Shown: piece after piece, positions 1-11,763 of the stretch
Layout of the letters: each line of letters opens with the position of its first letter
Numbering within the stretch: position 1 is the stretch's first letter
Assembly: GCA_964017195.1 (NCBI GenBank)
Contig: OZ024895.1
Coordinates: forward strand, 19,581,034-19,645,033
Length of the DNA stretch: 64,000 nt
Direction of reading: 5' to 3'
DNA from: Siderastrea radians
Taxonomy: Eukaryota; Cnidaria; Anthozoa; Scleractinia; Rhizangiidae
Position numbers and translations under genes: made by a program
The notes under the pieces: model-generated
Seen by the model: only the letters and a program-made list of their open reading frames with translations
What the model was told of the DNA's origin: nothing
The model's database searches: none

Positions 1-119
1 CATACCACAGAAAACTAGAGGAAATTTGTTAAATATCCAGTAGATTTACTATAAAACATTGAGTAAATTACACATCGCATGCATTGCGCATGTGCAAGTA
101 CATGCTTTGAGCGACCACT

Positions 120-1270
120 TTGAGCAGCTTCACGGACCATATTTTAAACCCGATTTTTTTTACTACCGTACTGAAACCTTTGACCGAGGAATCTCGACAC
201 AAACTACAGTCGAATGAGAACTGTATTGACGCAATTAAGACAGTAAAAGAACCTGACGACTACAAGATAGTGCCTTTTGATTTGAAATCACCATTCACCA
301 GTATTCCACTTGCACTGACTCTAGACTGCACTGAGACCGCCATCAATAACTCTACTATTAACCTATCGCTTCCTACAGACGACTTAATGCACTTACTGAA
401 CCTTTTTCTTACTTTCAGAACAATGGCAAGCACTAAAAATAGTTGCATGGAACAGCTATGGGTTCACCAGTTTCCGTTGTCGCAAAAATCGTTTTGCAAA
501 ACATCAAGGAGCCCTCGCAACTCCGAAACGAACACTACCACTCCGACTACGCTACGTTGACGATACCTTTACAGCTGTACACAAAGACGAAATCGACGAT
601 TTTCACGAACACCTCAACAGACAAAACGCTGACATACATGCACAGTTTACTAAGGAGAATGAGGTAAAATGCTAAAATACCTTTTCTGGAATGCTTAGTT
701 ACCTGTCACAATAACAAGCTAGGGATGACAATTTACAGAAAACTGACGCATACCGACAGACCACCCGACGAATCATCTTACAACCCTGACTTCTCACAAA
801 GCAACGACTATACTGCCTTGACAATGCGTGCACAACTAGTTTGTGGCTCACCTGACAGCTTAACGGACGAAATCAAGTAGTGAGACAACGTTTTCAACAA
901 GAAAAATTACAGCCAGGACTTTATTAGAAACAACACTGACAGAAATTCGGAACCGAACGCTATGAACACTAACTCGACACCTGTCACTACAGCAACCATA
1001 CCTTACGTCAAAGGGACTTCAGTGAAACTATCGCACGATTCCACAATCCTACAACATTCGCGTCGCGCACATTAAACCTATCACTACTTAACGACAACTA
1101 CTGACAAACCTTAAGGACAAAGACGAACCGAGCGACAGACAGGGAGCAGTTTATAAGATCAAACGCTGCGACTGCCAGGCCACTTAAATTAGTGAGACCG
1201 GCAAAAATTTGAACTAATATCAACAATCATATTTACAAACAAACAAAGCAAAGAATCGACTGGGACTCTG
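120..1270 (+). pseudogene. Penelope-like element reverse transcriptase remnant
   Basis: Pieces of one reverse transcriptase lie in successive + frames. The first frame holds a palm-like segment (VPFDLKSPFTSIPLAL, about 270-320). A second frame holds HGTAMGSPVS near 445-475, and a third holds a YVDDTF catalytic box near 550-565. Further downstream, frames with KLTHTDRPPDESSYNP (about 740-790) and DRQGAVYKIKCCDCQA-like text (about 1130-1180) match the connector and the start of the GIY-YIG nuclease region of Penelope-like elements; the last recognisable words end near 1260. Several frameshifts and stops separate the blocks, so nothing intact is made. The upstream and 3' ends of the element are missing. 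The family call comes from motif order and is inference from known family structure. Confidence 0.75.
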
Positions 1271-1280
1271 CTAAATCATA

Positions 1281-2120
1281 TCCAGAAATCGCAGACATTT
1301 GAGCCCACGGTCAACAAATCCTGCGGTAAATTGACCATCGAAGGGAACGCAACAACAACAAAGAAATGTATGGAGATTAAAAAATTTCGAGAAATATCTC
1401 TTGATCAATTTGTTAAAGTATAAATGTGCAACCGGTTCATGGTAAACTGGTCTATCAAGAAAGATATAGTACAAAAAATAAGGTGGATACTTCGAATTTT
1501 ATGTTTACTTTTTACGGTTTTCTGTGAGCAGTTTAGCGGCCAAAAAATATAAGGCGTGGAGGGGGATTTCATCGAAAAACCGAAAACTCATAGTTTATAA
1601 ACAGCGATTACGGGTAAACATAATGGGATCGAAAAAATGTGCAAGTGGATTCACTAAAACTATACATGGAACAAACTAACCTTACGATTTTCAGCTCCAT
1701 CCGATTGATTTTGATGTTTACTTTTTGCACTTGAAAACCACGAAAAAATAGCATTGGACCATACATTTGAAAGTCCATGCTAAAGTCCAAAAATCCGCTT
1801 TCTTGGAACTGCGATATTTCGGCCGAACCGGCTTCAAATACGCTACAAAAGCCATCCTTCGAAAGCTAAATTTCAGTACATTCGAACGTTAAGCGACTTA
1901 GTTTGGTCAGTGGTTTTTATATGGGCCAAAACATCGTTTTGTAAGGCGACTTATTGCATCGTGCACCATCATGAAATATGAGCCCAAACTATACCGCTTC
2001 GATCAGCGGTATGCATCATTTAAAAGAGCTGTCTATGTAGGACGCCCGAAAAGGCGCGGGCTCTAATGTCCGCGATTTCTGGATATGGCGTTACCTACTG
2101 TACGGCAGCGTCGTAACGAG
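1281..2120. other. No recognised gene
   Basis: AT-rich sequence with only short, unconvincing ORFs on both strands. No repeat unit, RNA gene or splice-consistent exon was recognised here. Confidence 0.5.
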
Positions 2121-2129
2121 TTATATTTT

Positions 2130-2230
2130 TCCATCGCTGATCCCAGTTTTTGGCCAACAATTCTGATCCCTGATACCCAAAACGTAGCAGAATCTGATCC
2201 CTGATCCCACTAAAAATGTTCTGATCCCAG
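2130..2230 (+). repeat. CTGATCCC micro-cluster
   Basis: The octamer CTGATCCC or a close variant occurs about six times within 100 bp, at irregular spacing. It looks like a decayed short-unit repeat rather than a coding or regulatory array. Confidence 0.5.
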
Positions 2231-2392
2231 GACGCCACTTGAAGGAACTTAGTATTAGCAAGTTAAAGTTTAGGGTACTCACCTGAACATGGGCGGATCG
2301 AGCGGGAAAAATTGTAATCGTTTTCCTAAAACATGAGCGCCGAAGGTGCGAGCATCCAGGGGGTTTCGGGGGCATTCAGCTACTCTGGGGAG

Positions 2393-2560
2393 GCAGCGTG
2401 GCCGAGTGGTTAGGGTGTTGGACTTCGAGTTCGTAGGTCCCGGGTTCGAATCCCACTCTGAGCACTTCATGGATTTGTTTCACGGCAATCCCGAGTTATA
2501 ATCCAACTGGTTTGCCTCCCGCCGGTTGGGATTCTTAAAAGGGGAGACTCTTAACTACGA
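2393..2560 (+). mobile_element. tRNA-derived SINE
   Basis: The head resembles a Leu/Ser-type tRNA: box A-like GTGGCCGAGTGGTTAG near 2399 and box B-like GGTTCGAATCC near 2442, correctly spaced for a pol III promoter. The T-stem forms only about three pairs and the acceptor ends do not pair, so it is not a working tRNA. The body downstream (a TCCCGAGTTATAATCC-type segment, then the inverted pair CCAACTGG and CCGGTTGG) is of a kind I recognise from abundant coral SINEs. The 3' end is uncertain and may reach about 2700. Confidence 0.75.
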
Positions 2561-3370
2561 TATTGTTGCTATGGGAAGTTCCTAATCATCATATCTTGGA
2601 AACCCTACTTGACTTCCATGGAGATAAGCTGCTTCGCCAAGTTTGTGTTACGGGGAAGGTGTTTAGGATTTTGGAGCCACAACAATATTTGGCAGGTCAC
2701 GCGACCTGAACAGAAAAAAGCCTAGAACTCAGACGGCATACAGTTTTAGTTATTGAAAACAGGGCCAGCAATTAATGATCATCAAGACGCAAAACGCGAT
2801 GCATCGATTCCTTGAAATTTGCAGTATTATAGAAGCTATGACGTCATAAGTGCGTGTATTTATACATTTTGTACTGCAGTTCTTTTATTCTTTGTAATAA
2901 CAGTAATCGCTTTCATCAGATTATAAAAAAGGTTGCGTTATATCCGATTTGCGACAAAAATCGGAGTTTTAGGGATTTTTCTTCTTAGCGCGCGGTTGTG
3001 GAATGGCACTAGCTACGCACGCGAAATGTCGATTTTTAAATTTCAGATGTTCATCCTTATACATTTCACCAATCTAGCGGCACAAAACGCTGCAAAACAA
3101 CGTATCCCTTAACAACAACGTCAGATCAGACTAGAAGTCGCTTTTTTCGGACGGTTTTTGTCGAGATTTTGCGGCCGCCATTACTGGCCCTTGTTCTGGA
3201 AGCTGGCTTGCGAATGAGCGGAAGTGACGTCAGAGGCTCACCTCAAAACTAGTGCCTTTACAATCGCCTTTACATGGTTACCTGCCACGGGAAATTAAAC
3301 TGTCCTCGAGGAAAGATTTCTTGCCAACTGTTTGTTGCATGACTTTGAATTTTTCCTTGCTGCAGCAGTT

Positions 3371-3680
3371 ATGACAGGTACTACTTGTGCTGTACGATGC
3401 TACAACAATAAATCCAACCACCGAGCTAGTATTTCGCTTCGTCGAAGCCCTGCAAGCGGACCCGATGGAAAAAAGGACAATGTTCGTACTCATACACAGT
3501 GCGAATTTCAACCCGAGAGGCATTTTGATCACTTCACGGACGAGTTTTTCCAGAGGGCAGTTCATGTTGCAAGATCCCAGAGGTCGATCATTCCATTGTC
3601 CATTCCAACTATATGGAAAAAAGGACCGGAAAAAACATTATCTGAGCGAACAAGACGAAAGGTACCTAATGTTATAACGT
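3371..3680 (+). pseudogene. THAP domain remnant
   Basis: Two overlapping + frames together carry the pieces of a THAP zinc finger: TTCAVRCYNNKSNH in one frame (about 3374-3420), an LVFRFVEALQAD stretch in the next (about 3430-3465), then HFTDEFFQRAVHV and SIIPLSIPTIWKK in the first frame (about 3530-3620). The second metal-binding Cys-x2-His pair is degraded. THAP domains bind DNA and form the N-terminus of P-element and Kolobok-type transposases. A short indel splits the frame, so it is non-functional. Confidence 0.6.
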
Positions 3681-3929
3681 AGTTCAAGTGATGGTTTGTT
3701 TCTTTTTCAACGCATCCACGATTGTGGAAAACTGATTTTCTTTTAACGTATTTTAAAATTTATTATCGTCGTGGAAAACCATTTCAGTTGTGCCATCTGC
3801 TAGCGCGAAGATCCTCGGCGAATGCAGTCCTGACCGCCGTGATTAAGCCGATATAGTTTGTACTGCTTATCTTTTGTTTTTTTTTTAATTGCACGTGTGT
3901 TAATTTCAGAGCAGTAATCGCCTAGAAGC

Positions 3930-4436
3930 ATGGACATTTATTTTATAACATACCATCCCGAATGTGGAGGAACTTTTCTCTCTTTATTTCCCGTCGGTGA
4001 ACAGTCGATTGACATTGCTGTTCGGGCAGAAGCAAAACTTAGGTTAGGTAATTACAACCTAAGAATTGAAAATGGAGTACATTCCACCCCTAAACTTCCT
4101 GAGCATCTGAGAATTGAAAACAAAGTTGAAAACGAAGTACACTTTCTCTTATCTTGCAATAGATATGATGCAATTAGAAAATCTTTAATGGACGATATTC
4201 CTAGTAAATATTCCGATTTCGATTCTTAAATGTTCATGACAAAATTGCATTGACGCTTTCACTTGTAAAAAATTAGGTTACTTCATTTAAGAAGCTTTTG
4301 CATTAAGAAATGCTTATGGATCAATAGATACAGGAATTGTAAACTAATCGATTTCGCAACTTTTTTCTTTCTCTTTTCTATGTGCAATGGCATTTGTAAT
4401 TGGGAATGCAAATAAAATGTTGTTGTTGTTGTTCGA
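3930..4436 (+). mobile_element. LINE 3' fragment
   Basis: The ORF from 3930 to 4229 ends with NKVENEVHFLLSCNRYDAIR, the Cys/His-containing C-terminal tail seen after the reverse transcriptase in CR1/L2-like LINEs. Downstream the sequence decays through stops to a GTTGTTGTTGTTG tail at 4423-4436, a microsatellite-like 3' end typical of these LINEs. It is 5'-truncated and nested within THAP element A. Confidence 0.65.
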
Positions 4437-5892
4437 GATAAAGGCTTTAATAGATCGGATCGTCGGTGCATGGAAATTGAAGTTGGGAAAAAATATGACA
4501 CGCCACCATTTGCTTAAGGGTTTAACAATGTTATTTCTTTTTACTGTCATAGCAATCTTAGTAAATGAACTACTAAGAAAAATCCTGAAATATCAAGTTA
4601 TTATTTTTACGCAGCGAATAAGGCAAGCGAAAGCTTCGTTTTCTTGGCGGTCCGCATGTTGTTGTTGAGCAGCGGAAAATTTTCCTTGTGGCTTTTAATT
4701 TTGACTACAAATATTTAGATTCCGGTCACACAAAGCCTCCAGTTCTTGAAAAAAAGGTTTTGATTTATTCCACTTCTTTCGGCTCAGAAAAGGAATTCTA
4801 TAAAAACTGTTTAAAATATTTAGCAGCGCCAAGCGAGCACCTGTGTTTCAATGTGTTAAGTGACCACTGTACTGTGATAGACACGATAAGCTACCTGGCA
4901 GCTGACTACAACAATTACGGTTTTTCAAGAAGGTTTCCCAGACTATGCCAAGAATGGCCAAAAATCGCAATACTCCTTTATAATATATAATGAACATAAA
5001 CAACGGCAGACAAAGTATACATTTGTGTAGCTTCTTTTATTTTCTTCCACACCAACCATAACATCGATAGACCCATGGTTAAGAATTCGCAAGCATCAAA
5101 GTCTATTAAGTTTTTATAGGTGTTTTGTCTAAATCTCCACAGCTTAAAAGATCAACTCTTCGAATAGCCATGTCTATTTTGCTACGGGTTTATTCAGTGG
5201 ATAAAAGTTACACAACCTACCTTGGAATGGACAACTTTATCCGCTGGATAGCGGCTGAACAGCTGGCTTGATAGTGCTATCTAAACTTTGAACAACCGAG
5301 ATGAAGCAAGCGATAAATTTTATCCGCCGACGGCAACTTATCCGTTGAAAAAGAGTTATCCACTTTTTGAGCAACTGGGGCCTGAACTACAATCATTGTA
5401 TAAGCATATTTCGCTTATGTTTTGAACTCCCGCCAAATAACTCAAATAATATGGCGAGAAAAAAAAACTTTAAACAGTTTGTTGACAAGATTATTAGTTG
5501 AAACCTCACATCAGTTCTTACACCGTACGGTAAGAAAAATTCTTCATTTGCTGAATGAAACGAATCCTCAGATGCTTCGGAAGCTAAAGACTGTTCCGAA
5601 TCGTAGAAATACTCTTCGGAGGTTTCGCAGTCGACGGTAGATATTTTCAGTCAAAACACAAGGAAACGCGACTGAGGTGAGCCTCTGACGTCATGAGCTA
5701 TTAAATTGCGCAATCACTGAGGAACACGTTTTCAGTAATGGCGGACACATTTTATGCGACTTTGGAGCTAAGAAATACTTGGATGGAAGGTTTGTTGTTC
5801 AGTTTTCTGGGGAAATATGAACAAAACGCGATATTCTGCGGCAGAATTTGGCCCAAATAAGCCTATGAATTTTCGTCCCAGTGGCACTTTAA

Positions 5893-7459
5893 GGCACAGA
5901 AGGCATAATATTGGTGCTAAGTTTCAGTTGTCTCAATCCATTCTTTACAGAGATATTCCTCATTTTGTGATTTGTCTCCACACTGTAACCACATATGATG
6001 TCATTTATTTCTAATTTGCACAATACAAAAACTTGAATATCTCTGGAAAGAGGAAAACACCATCCATCTTCATTTTGAAATGTCGTTCAAATAAACTTAA
6101 CTTAGTTTTTACTTCATTGACACTTGTATGAGAACTGGGTAAAACATGTCAATTTTGAAATATGCGACTGATACATGTACTGATGGACTGTCATTTCATT
6201 TTCGAGATCAGTAGCACTTCCACTTATTCCACGTGTCCTTGAGCTTAAAAGTATCGTTCATGTGAGTTCGTCAAAATTTTCTGCTTTGAATCCTTGCCTA
6301 AACTCGGGTATATATGTGTAGTTTCCCCGACAATATACCAAACACTGCAAACTTCAAAGATTACGCAAGATCTTTTTTAAAGATAAAAATTAGTGATTAG
6401 TGATTCGCTGATTTTTATCTCAAAATTTCACAGAGCGGTTATAATTCTGTACCAATCCACTTCAAATGGCTTTAAGTGCTATCTGTCGCGGCTGCAAAAG
6501 TAGCGAACCAGTATCAGCAAAATTCACGTCCGAACCTTTGAATCGCGAGATTTTCATGTATGTCTAAGAAAGCAACTTTTCGATTGTAGTAGGAAAACAG
6601 TAAAAAACCTCCGAATTGTCCCGCTCGCTGGCCGCGTAAACAAATACATAAGACAGTTAGTAAAGCTCAGTGAAACGTGACTTGTTGATAAGTCAATTAG
6701 TTATAGAATTTGCATAGGAATTCTGCTCTGGTAAACACTTTCTTCCTAGTAATAATCTATGTTTTTAGGTTCACGGAAATGTTGTAATAGATGTGTTTAC
6801 TGGAAAGGAATTACAAAATCCTCTTCTAATTCTCTTGCATATTTAATCACGTATACAGTGTATTAGCGACCATTATTCCTCGCGAAGCGAGGTTTATAAA
6901 TTTGTCGCGTGGGGATCGCGCGAGGATCGCTTAGGGCGGTCGAAACTCGATCTGCCTATGTATATATATCGCGATGGTGTCCGCACAGTTGCCTAGCAAC
7001 AAAACCAAATCGCGACCGCTGACATTTGCGCACTCTCATGTTTCTTCGCTACGTACATTTGAGTGCTGTGTTTTGTTCTGTTTTGTGAACAAGTTTATAA
7101 TATCTGGACCAATTTCTGATGCAAATGAGGGCACGAACAAAGACAGCAACGCCTGATTTAGCAAGTGGCTGGAAATCCATTGCGGGGGAGATTTAGCACT
7201 GAAACTCAGCATGAACGCCGACTTGAAATTCAGCGCAAACGACGAAGGCGAAAGATGTCAACGACAAGAAAGCACGGGTAGAGAACATCGTTTACCGGTA
7301 ATAGCCTAGTGAAGACTAAAGCCGTCAGCAGGACACAGATATCACAGGCGAGAAATCTTAGGCAACGTAGTTTAAATTTAGCTTAATAGCACAGCGCTAG
7401 TACAAAACGAGATTCCCCAACAACAGGAGAATCGATACAAGGTCTTCGAATCATACCGA
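5893..7459. other. No recognised gene
   Basis: Only short ORFs. The part from about 6871 is GC-richer, begins with the palindromic CCTCGCGAAGCGAGG (about 6878-6892), and may be a separate mobile-element fragment, but no boundary was found. Confidence 0.4.
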
Positions 7460-7752
7460 CTGAATAATAGCGGAGCTCGCGGAGCACCATGGGTAAGCAA
7501 ATTTGGTAACCCATTGATCCGAAAAATTTGGGTTCTGACGTCAGCGTACCTCCGTCCGTCCGTCCGTCCGTCCGTCCGTACAGACTCTGGGGGAGGGTGA
7601 GGGGAGTCCCAAGACAACCCAACCGGGGGAGGCGGAATGCAATCTTTTCTTGTAGCTGATATAAACAATATGGCGGTTGGTTCCTCGTACGCCCGATTAT
7701 CAACACGATAATTGTAATGCATTCTTGGAATGAAGACTTGTAACAGTTCATC

Positions 7753-7929
7753 ATGAAAAGGAAAAGGATTGCTTCAATCTCGATGGCGCATATAGAAGAC
7801 ATTGGAGAGCTTGAAGGCAGGAAATCCTTGTTCGAGGACATACTTGCTTTTTTCAAAGCTAAGGAGATCTGGAAAGAACCCGGCGACTTTCGTTTAGATT
7901 TTCAAGTCCTTCTTTCAGTTCAGTGGTAA
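7753..7929 (+). CDS. Short unknown ORF in left arm
   Basis: A 58-codon ORF starting MKRKRIASISMAHIEDIGEL and rich in charged residues. It is repeated on the opposite arm (13231-13425, minus), where one change removes the stop and extends it by a few residues. No family was recognised. It reads like an exon or exon fragment carried by the repeat; conservation between arms only reflects recent duplication. Confidence 0.25.
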   Translation: MKRKRIASISMAHIEDIGELEGRKSLFEDILAFFKAKEIWKEPGDFRLDFQVLLSVQW

Positions 7930-8754
7930 TGTAAATTACAGATTTGATTGTGGATTTACATTATAAAAATTGTTTAATTGAGCGACTTTACATGTTTAGT
8001 AAATTACGGTAATTTTCTAGAAATGTTTTAAGAACTTGGTTAAAATAGCTGTGAAATTACCTTGTAGTTCCCGTTTGCCGGCTTGCGAGTAACTTCAGTC
8101 GAGGGGAAAATGAAATGCAGTTTGCTTTCCTAGGCAAACAAGTGCTTCGTATGTGAATGACATTTCATGTTTTTGAAGGTTTTTTGTCCCTTTTTCTGTA
8201 TTTATTCATTAAAGGAATTTTCATTAGTGAGCAATCTGATATTATTAGGCTTAACTTAATTACGCTCAATTTCCTTTTGAACTCTTATTGTGCGTAATTT
8301 TCAATATTTTTCTTAGAGCAATTCTAGTGTATTTTATTCGAAAAGTGGAAATCGTGACTATTCTAGACTGAGTCTGCGTTGTTTCTTTCAATGTAGGTTT
8401 GTTTTTCTTCGGCAACGCATATTGGGTTTTTTGACTAAATCGTAATTTAGTATTCAACACCTGAAGAGTCGCTCTGTCGTCATTTTTAAGTTTATAGTCA
8501 GTCTTAGTGTAAAGCTCCTTATGTTTTTTGTTCAGTTGTGGAATATTTTTTCTTCCTTATATTGTTACATTGTTATACATTAGTTTCTTCATTTGAATTG
8601 AATGACATTTCTGTCCCAATTTAGCGACTAAACATAGAATCGCCGTTTCAGTGAGTGAGTTCAGTGTGGTATGTTTTCGTGTTTTGTTTTTCACCGCTAA
8701 GCCATTACAGTGCCCCTTTAGTTACAGATCGAAATGAAATCTTTATTTAAGTAA

Positions 8755-9111
8755 CTATAAGCAAAGGATTTCTCGGTTTAAGTCTATTTTGTTTAAAATG
8801 AGACTGTAAAAGTTTCCTAAAATTACTTCAGGGTGTGTTCTTGAAAGCGCCCGACTAATACTTCGCGGTTGAAAAACTTGTGCCATTTTCTCTTGATAAT
8901 TATACGTGTGCTTGAAAGTTTCCGAAAACAGCTTTTGGGTAATTTTTGTCAGTAAACGGTTTGATGCCCGGAAAATATTATTTATTTTAGCAAGATAGAT
9001 TTCGAGAAGTGTTTCATGGTTAACAGAACTAAACAGCCAGAGGGATGCATTGGAATCAGTGAGAAATGTGTATTTGTATGGAAAAGGCTGTCGAGTCGCT
9101 ACCGGGAGCAA
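8755..9111 (-). CDS. 118-codon unknown ORF, left-arm copy
   Basis: Open frame starting MLPVATRQPFPYKYTFL and ending at TAG near 8755. The right arm holds the same ORF (12066-12422, plus) with four amino-acid changes over 118 residues. No domain, signal peptide or Cys pattern was recognised. An open frame in both arms is weak evidence because the arms are nearly identical overall. Confidence 0.2.
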   Translation of the reverse strand: MLPVATRQPFPYKYTFLTDSNASLWLFSSVNHETLLEIYLAKINNIFRASNRLLTKITQKLFSETFKHTYNYQEKMAQVFQPRSISRALSRTHPEVILGNFYSLILNKIDLNREILCL

Positions 9112-9412
9112 CTTAAGTGGGTTTTTCTAGCAATTGTAGTTTTACAAGTACTCTTCTTGAATTTAATAAGCTAGCTTTCGAAAGAATGCTACAAGAAGAG
9201 CTGTCGGTGAAAGTCGTGCTGAAGTCTTCTCTTTGAAGAAAAAAAAGCCAACTCACAGTTTCGTCAGCGGTCCGCACGTTTTCCCTTGCTGTTTTTCACC
9301 TCTTGGGGAATATTAAACTGCACAACTAAAATTTACTGTATTTTACGGGTCAATAAGCATGAAAGAGAGATGTGGAGCTCCGCTTTTAGGCTTGGCTAAA
9401 TCTATATATTAA

Positions 9413-11613
9413 CCCGTATTAGCCTTCTTTGTGTTTCACTTCAATGGCGTCCGAACGCTAATCTGGAGAAGCCGAACAAGAGCCTTGACTTATTGCTATG
9501 TGACGTCACACTGGTACTGATGAGTCGCATCCCCTCCCTCCTGAGCAAAACGATTGTGAAACGCTTTCGTATTACATTTCTAATAGCAGCTGAGGCTTGG
9601 GTTGGTTTTCGTAAGTACGGAGTCAGGACTCGACTCAACTGCACTCAATTATACACTCTGCTTTATTGCTCAACAATGTGCTTATATATACTAGAAATAC
9701 GTGATTCGCATAACCTCGCGAAGCTCGGGCAATGGTGCACCACAAAATGGAGCGATGGGGTGGGGAGGGGATAGAATTTCAGTTTAACTGGAGGTGTGGC
9801 TGGGTGGCCACAATGGTCCTGAATTGGGAGTTCAGATGGACATTCTGGTTCCCAGTCGCTTCCATACAACTTGCATCCAATACCCCGTCATCCTAAAATC
9901 TAATGCATAGGAACTGGGTACGAGTTTGCGGGTTTAATTTGAGCTAACTGCTGTATGTGACTGGACACGAAGATACATTTAGCCCCCCCCCCCCCACCTC
10001 TCTTCATTGTGACATTGCTCTCTAGAGAGGATGCATAGTATTGTTGTGGACCTGTTGTCCAAGACAGTGGTGTTTCTGTTTATTTTGGTTGGGTGAGAAT
10101 AGTTTAATCAGGAATGCAGTTCAAATTCCAACTTGGAACTTAACGCACGTTATCTCCAACATTAACCCGGCCGTTTCATTTAAATGCTGTTGTACAGTTT
10201 TTGTTTTATTTACTGGGTAAGTGTCAATACATGTAGCTAAAACAATTCTTTATTTCCCTTGAATGGTTGAGATAGCAGGAGTCTATTGCTGCTGAAGAGT
10301 GATGCAGCCCAGAAAATACAATGTTGGTACAGCTGGATTAAGAGAATTATTCGTTTTTACCGAAAAATTGAAATGAGACTAATAAAGAATAATGGCAAGC
10401 AAAGCACATTTGATGTGGTAACATGTCTATTCATTCTGGGGGGGGGGGCACTCCCTATAATGGCCTATACGTGGAGGCTTCGCCCGAAAGGGGTAGGGAT
10501 TTCATGAGCTGAAGTATATGAAAGGGTAGGGAAATCTGTCATTTAGGTATTTAAAAGGACCTTTAATTAAAATATTTTGAGTAGATAATAACTTCTGGTT
10601 AGCATCTGTTCTCTTGCAATGTCGTTCATTAACTGCATTCCAAGGGTTTAGGAAAGGGATGCAGTATTTTTGATTAGGTATGTGAAAGGGGTACCATTTT
10701 TCAATGAAGGGTATATGAAAGGGGTACCTTTTCGGTCAAAAATGGTATATAAAAGGGTTAGGGGTTGGACCTCGGGGTGGAGCCTCCAAGTATAAAACGT
10801 TGCTGAGTACCCCCCCCTCGGGATTCATTCCCCCCAACACACAAAAAATTGGATTAGATAATTGTCGCAAAATGATACATGTACATTAACCCTTGAAGCC
10901 CCGTGACCAGCATCTCCCTACAATAGCAATGCTTTAATCAGGTTATCAGAATTAAGGAATTGATCACCAAACATGAATAGTGTAGATGTCAGTAGAAAGA
11001 AGTTCTCTGCACAAGTACTATAAGAACTGTATGAAGACCAGTAAGGAGAATTTGTAGGTTTACACTGGGGCTTAAAGGGTCAATTGGTATGGAAAGCAAG
11101 AGTAGCTAACAAAGGGAAAGGGTGAATGTAGATTATAGCACATGAAACCTTCAGAAGTAAGTAAACTTTCACATAGACAACTCATGTTGAAGGTGATCAG
11201 GATCTCAATTCCCATGATCTTGGTGCTTGATTGTGTATTGCAAGGAGAGCTGTGATGCTGGTCACTATATGTAGCATAAAATTATTATGAATAATTAATG
11301 TTAAGCAATAAGTTTTGTTTCACACCAAATACGTACATGAATGTACCTATCCCCGCTACACATTAAGTGGTAATCGCTAGGAGCAGAACAATACTTGTAA
11401 GTGCATTTCTATCCAAATTGTGAACAGAAATTGTCCTTTCTTATCCATCTGAATATTTTTTAAAACTATTAACAGGGTCAAGAACTGAAACGGGAAACAT
11501 AAACTCTTATAAATTCTTACTGATCCGATATGAATTATTTCTTTCCAATATTTTTTGGGAACGTCCCATCCTCGGAGACCCAGGGGCAGCTAGTCGGGAC
11601 GACGGGATTTTCA
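9413..11613. other. Spacer of the giant inverted repeat
   Basis: Non-coding between the arms, except for a MITE at 10438-10818. Near 9505 is a TGACGTCACACTGGTACTGA string that recurs exactly near 29772. A homopolymer C run lies near 9982. No gene was recognised. Confidence 0.5.
10438..10818. mobile_element. G-run MITE
   Basis: The sequence starts with a G10-plus run and GCACTCCCTATAATGG, and ends CTGAGTACCCCCCC, giving short GC-rich inverted ends. The interior repeats imperfect GGTATATGAAAGGGGTA-type units. This resembles a G/C-ended MITE I know from coral genomes. A degenerate relative appears to lie at about 63380-63610. Confidence 0.6.
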
Positions 11614-11737
11614 TGGGCGAAAGTTTACAACAAGAGCGGGAGAGCCCCTGGGCAGCCAGAAAAATATTTTTCTGGAACTCGTTCGGTAAGAGTAAGTGCC
11701 CAGGGGCTCTCCCGCTCTTGTTGTAAACTTTCGCCCA
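11614..11737. repeat. Perfect 41-bp hairpin repeat
   Basis: Positions 11614-11654 are the exact reverse complement of 11697-11737, separated by a 42-nt loop. The loop starts with its own perfect 20-bp palindrome CCAGAAAAATATTTTTCTGG (11656-11675). It sits only about 25 bp outside the inner edge of the right arm. This may be a small foldback insertion or a remnant of inverted-repeat formation. Confidence 0.95.
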
Positions 11738-11763
11738 GTTTGTAGCCGCTGAGTTCATAATTC

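Larger units (their letters stand above)
3003..5888 (+). mobile_element. Decayed THAP-bearing TTAA DNA transposon (element A)
   Basis: Subterminal inverted repeats bound the element: the left side has CCGCCATTACT near 3176 and GACGTCAGAGGCTCACCTCA near 3225; the right side has the reverse complements near 5673-5692 and 5734-5745. The right end reads CAGTGGCACT followed by TTAA (5889-5892), matching the terminus of element B at 38904-41088. The left end is eroded; the best candidate is GGAATGGCACTAG near 3005. A THAP-like ORF sits just inside the left end, as in element B. TTAA target, THAP domain and terminal architecture fit the Kolobok superfamily. A LINE tail is nested inside. Confidence 0.6.
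7460..9412 (+). repeat. Giant inverted repeat, left arm
   Basis: This arm is the near-identical reverse complement of 11764-13710, with scattered single-base differences and a slightly different GTCC repeat number. Outer edge CTGAATAATAG at 7460 pairs with CTATTATTCAG ending 13710; inner edge TATATATTAA at 9412 pairs with TTAATATATA from 11764. Each arm carries AGCGGAGCTC near both ends, in opposite orientation (near 7469, and complementary GAGCTCCGCT near 9375), so each could itself be a TIR element of about 1.95 kb. The arm also holds a (GTCC)n run near 7550. Confidence 0.9.

Noticed and set aside
2393..2475. Functional Leu/Ser tRNA gene
   Set aside because: Pol III boxes are good but acceptor and T stems do not pair, and a SINE body follows.
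4688..4990. 100-codon ORF inside element A
   Set aside because: Needs a GTG start, has no recognised domain, and lies in decayed transposon sequence.
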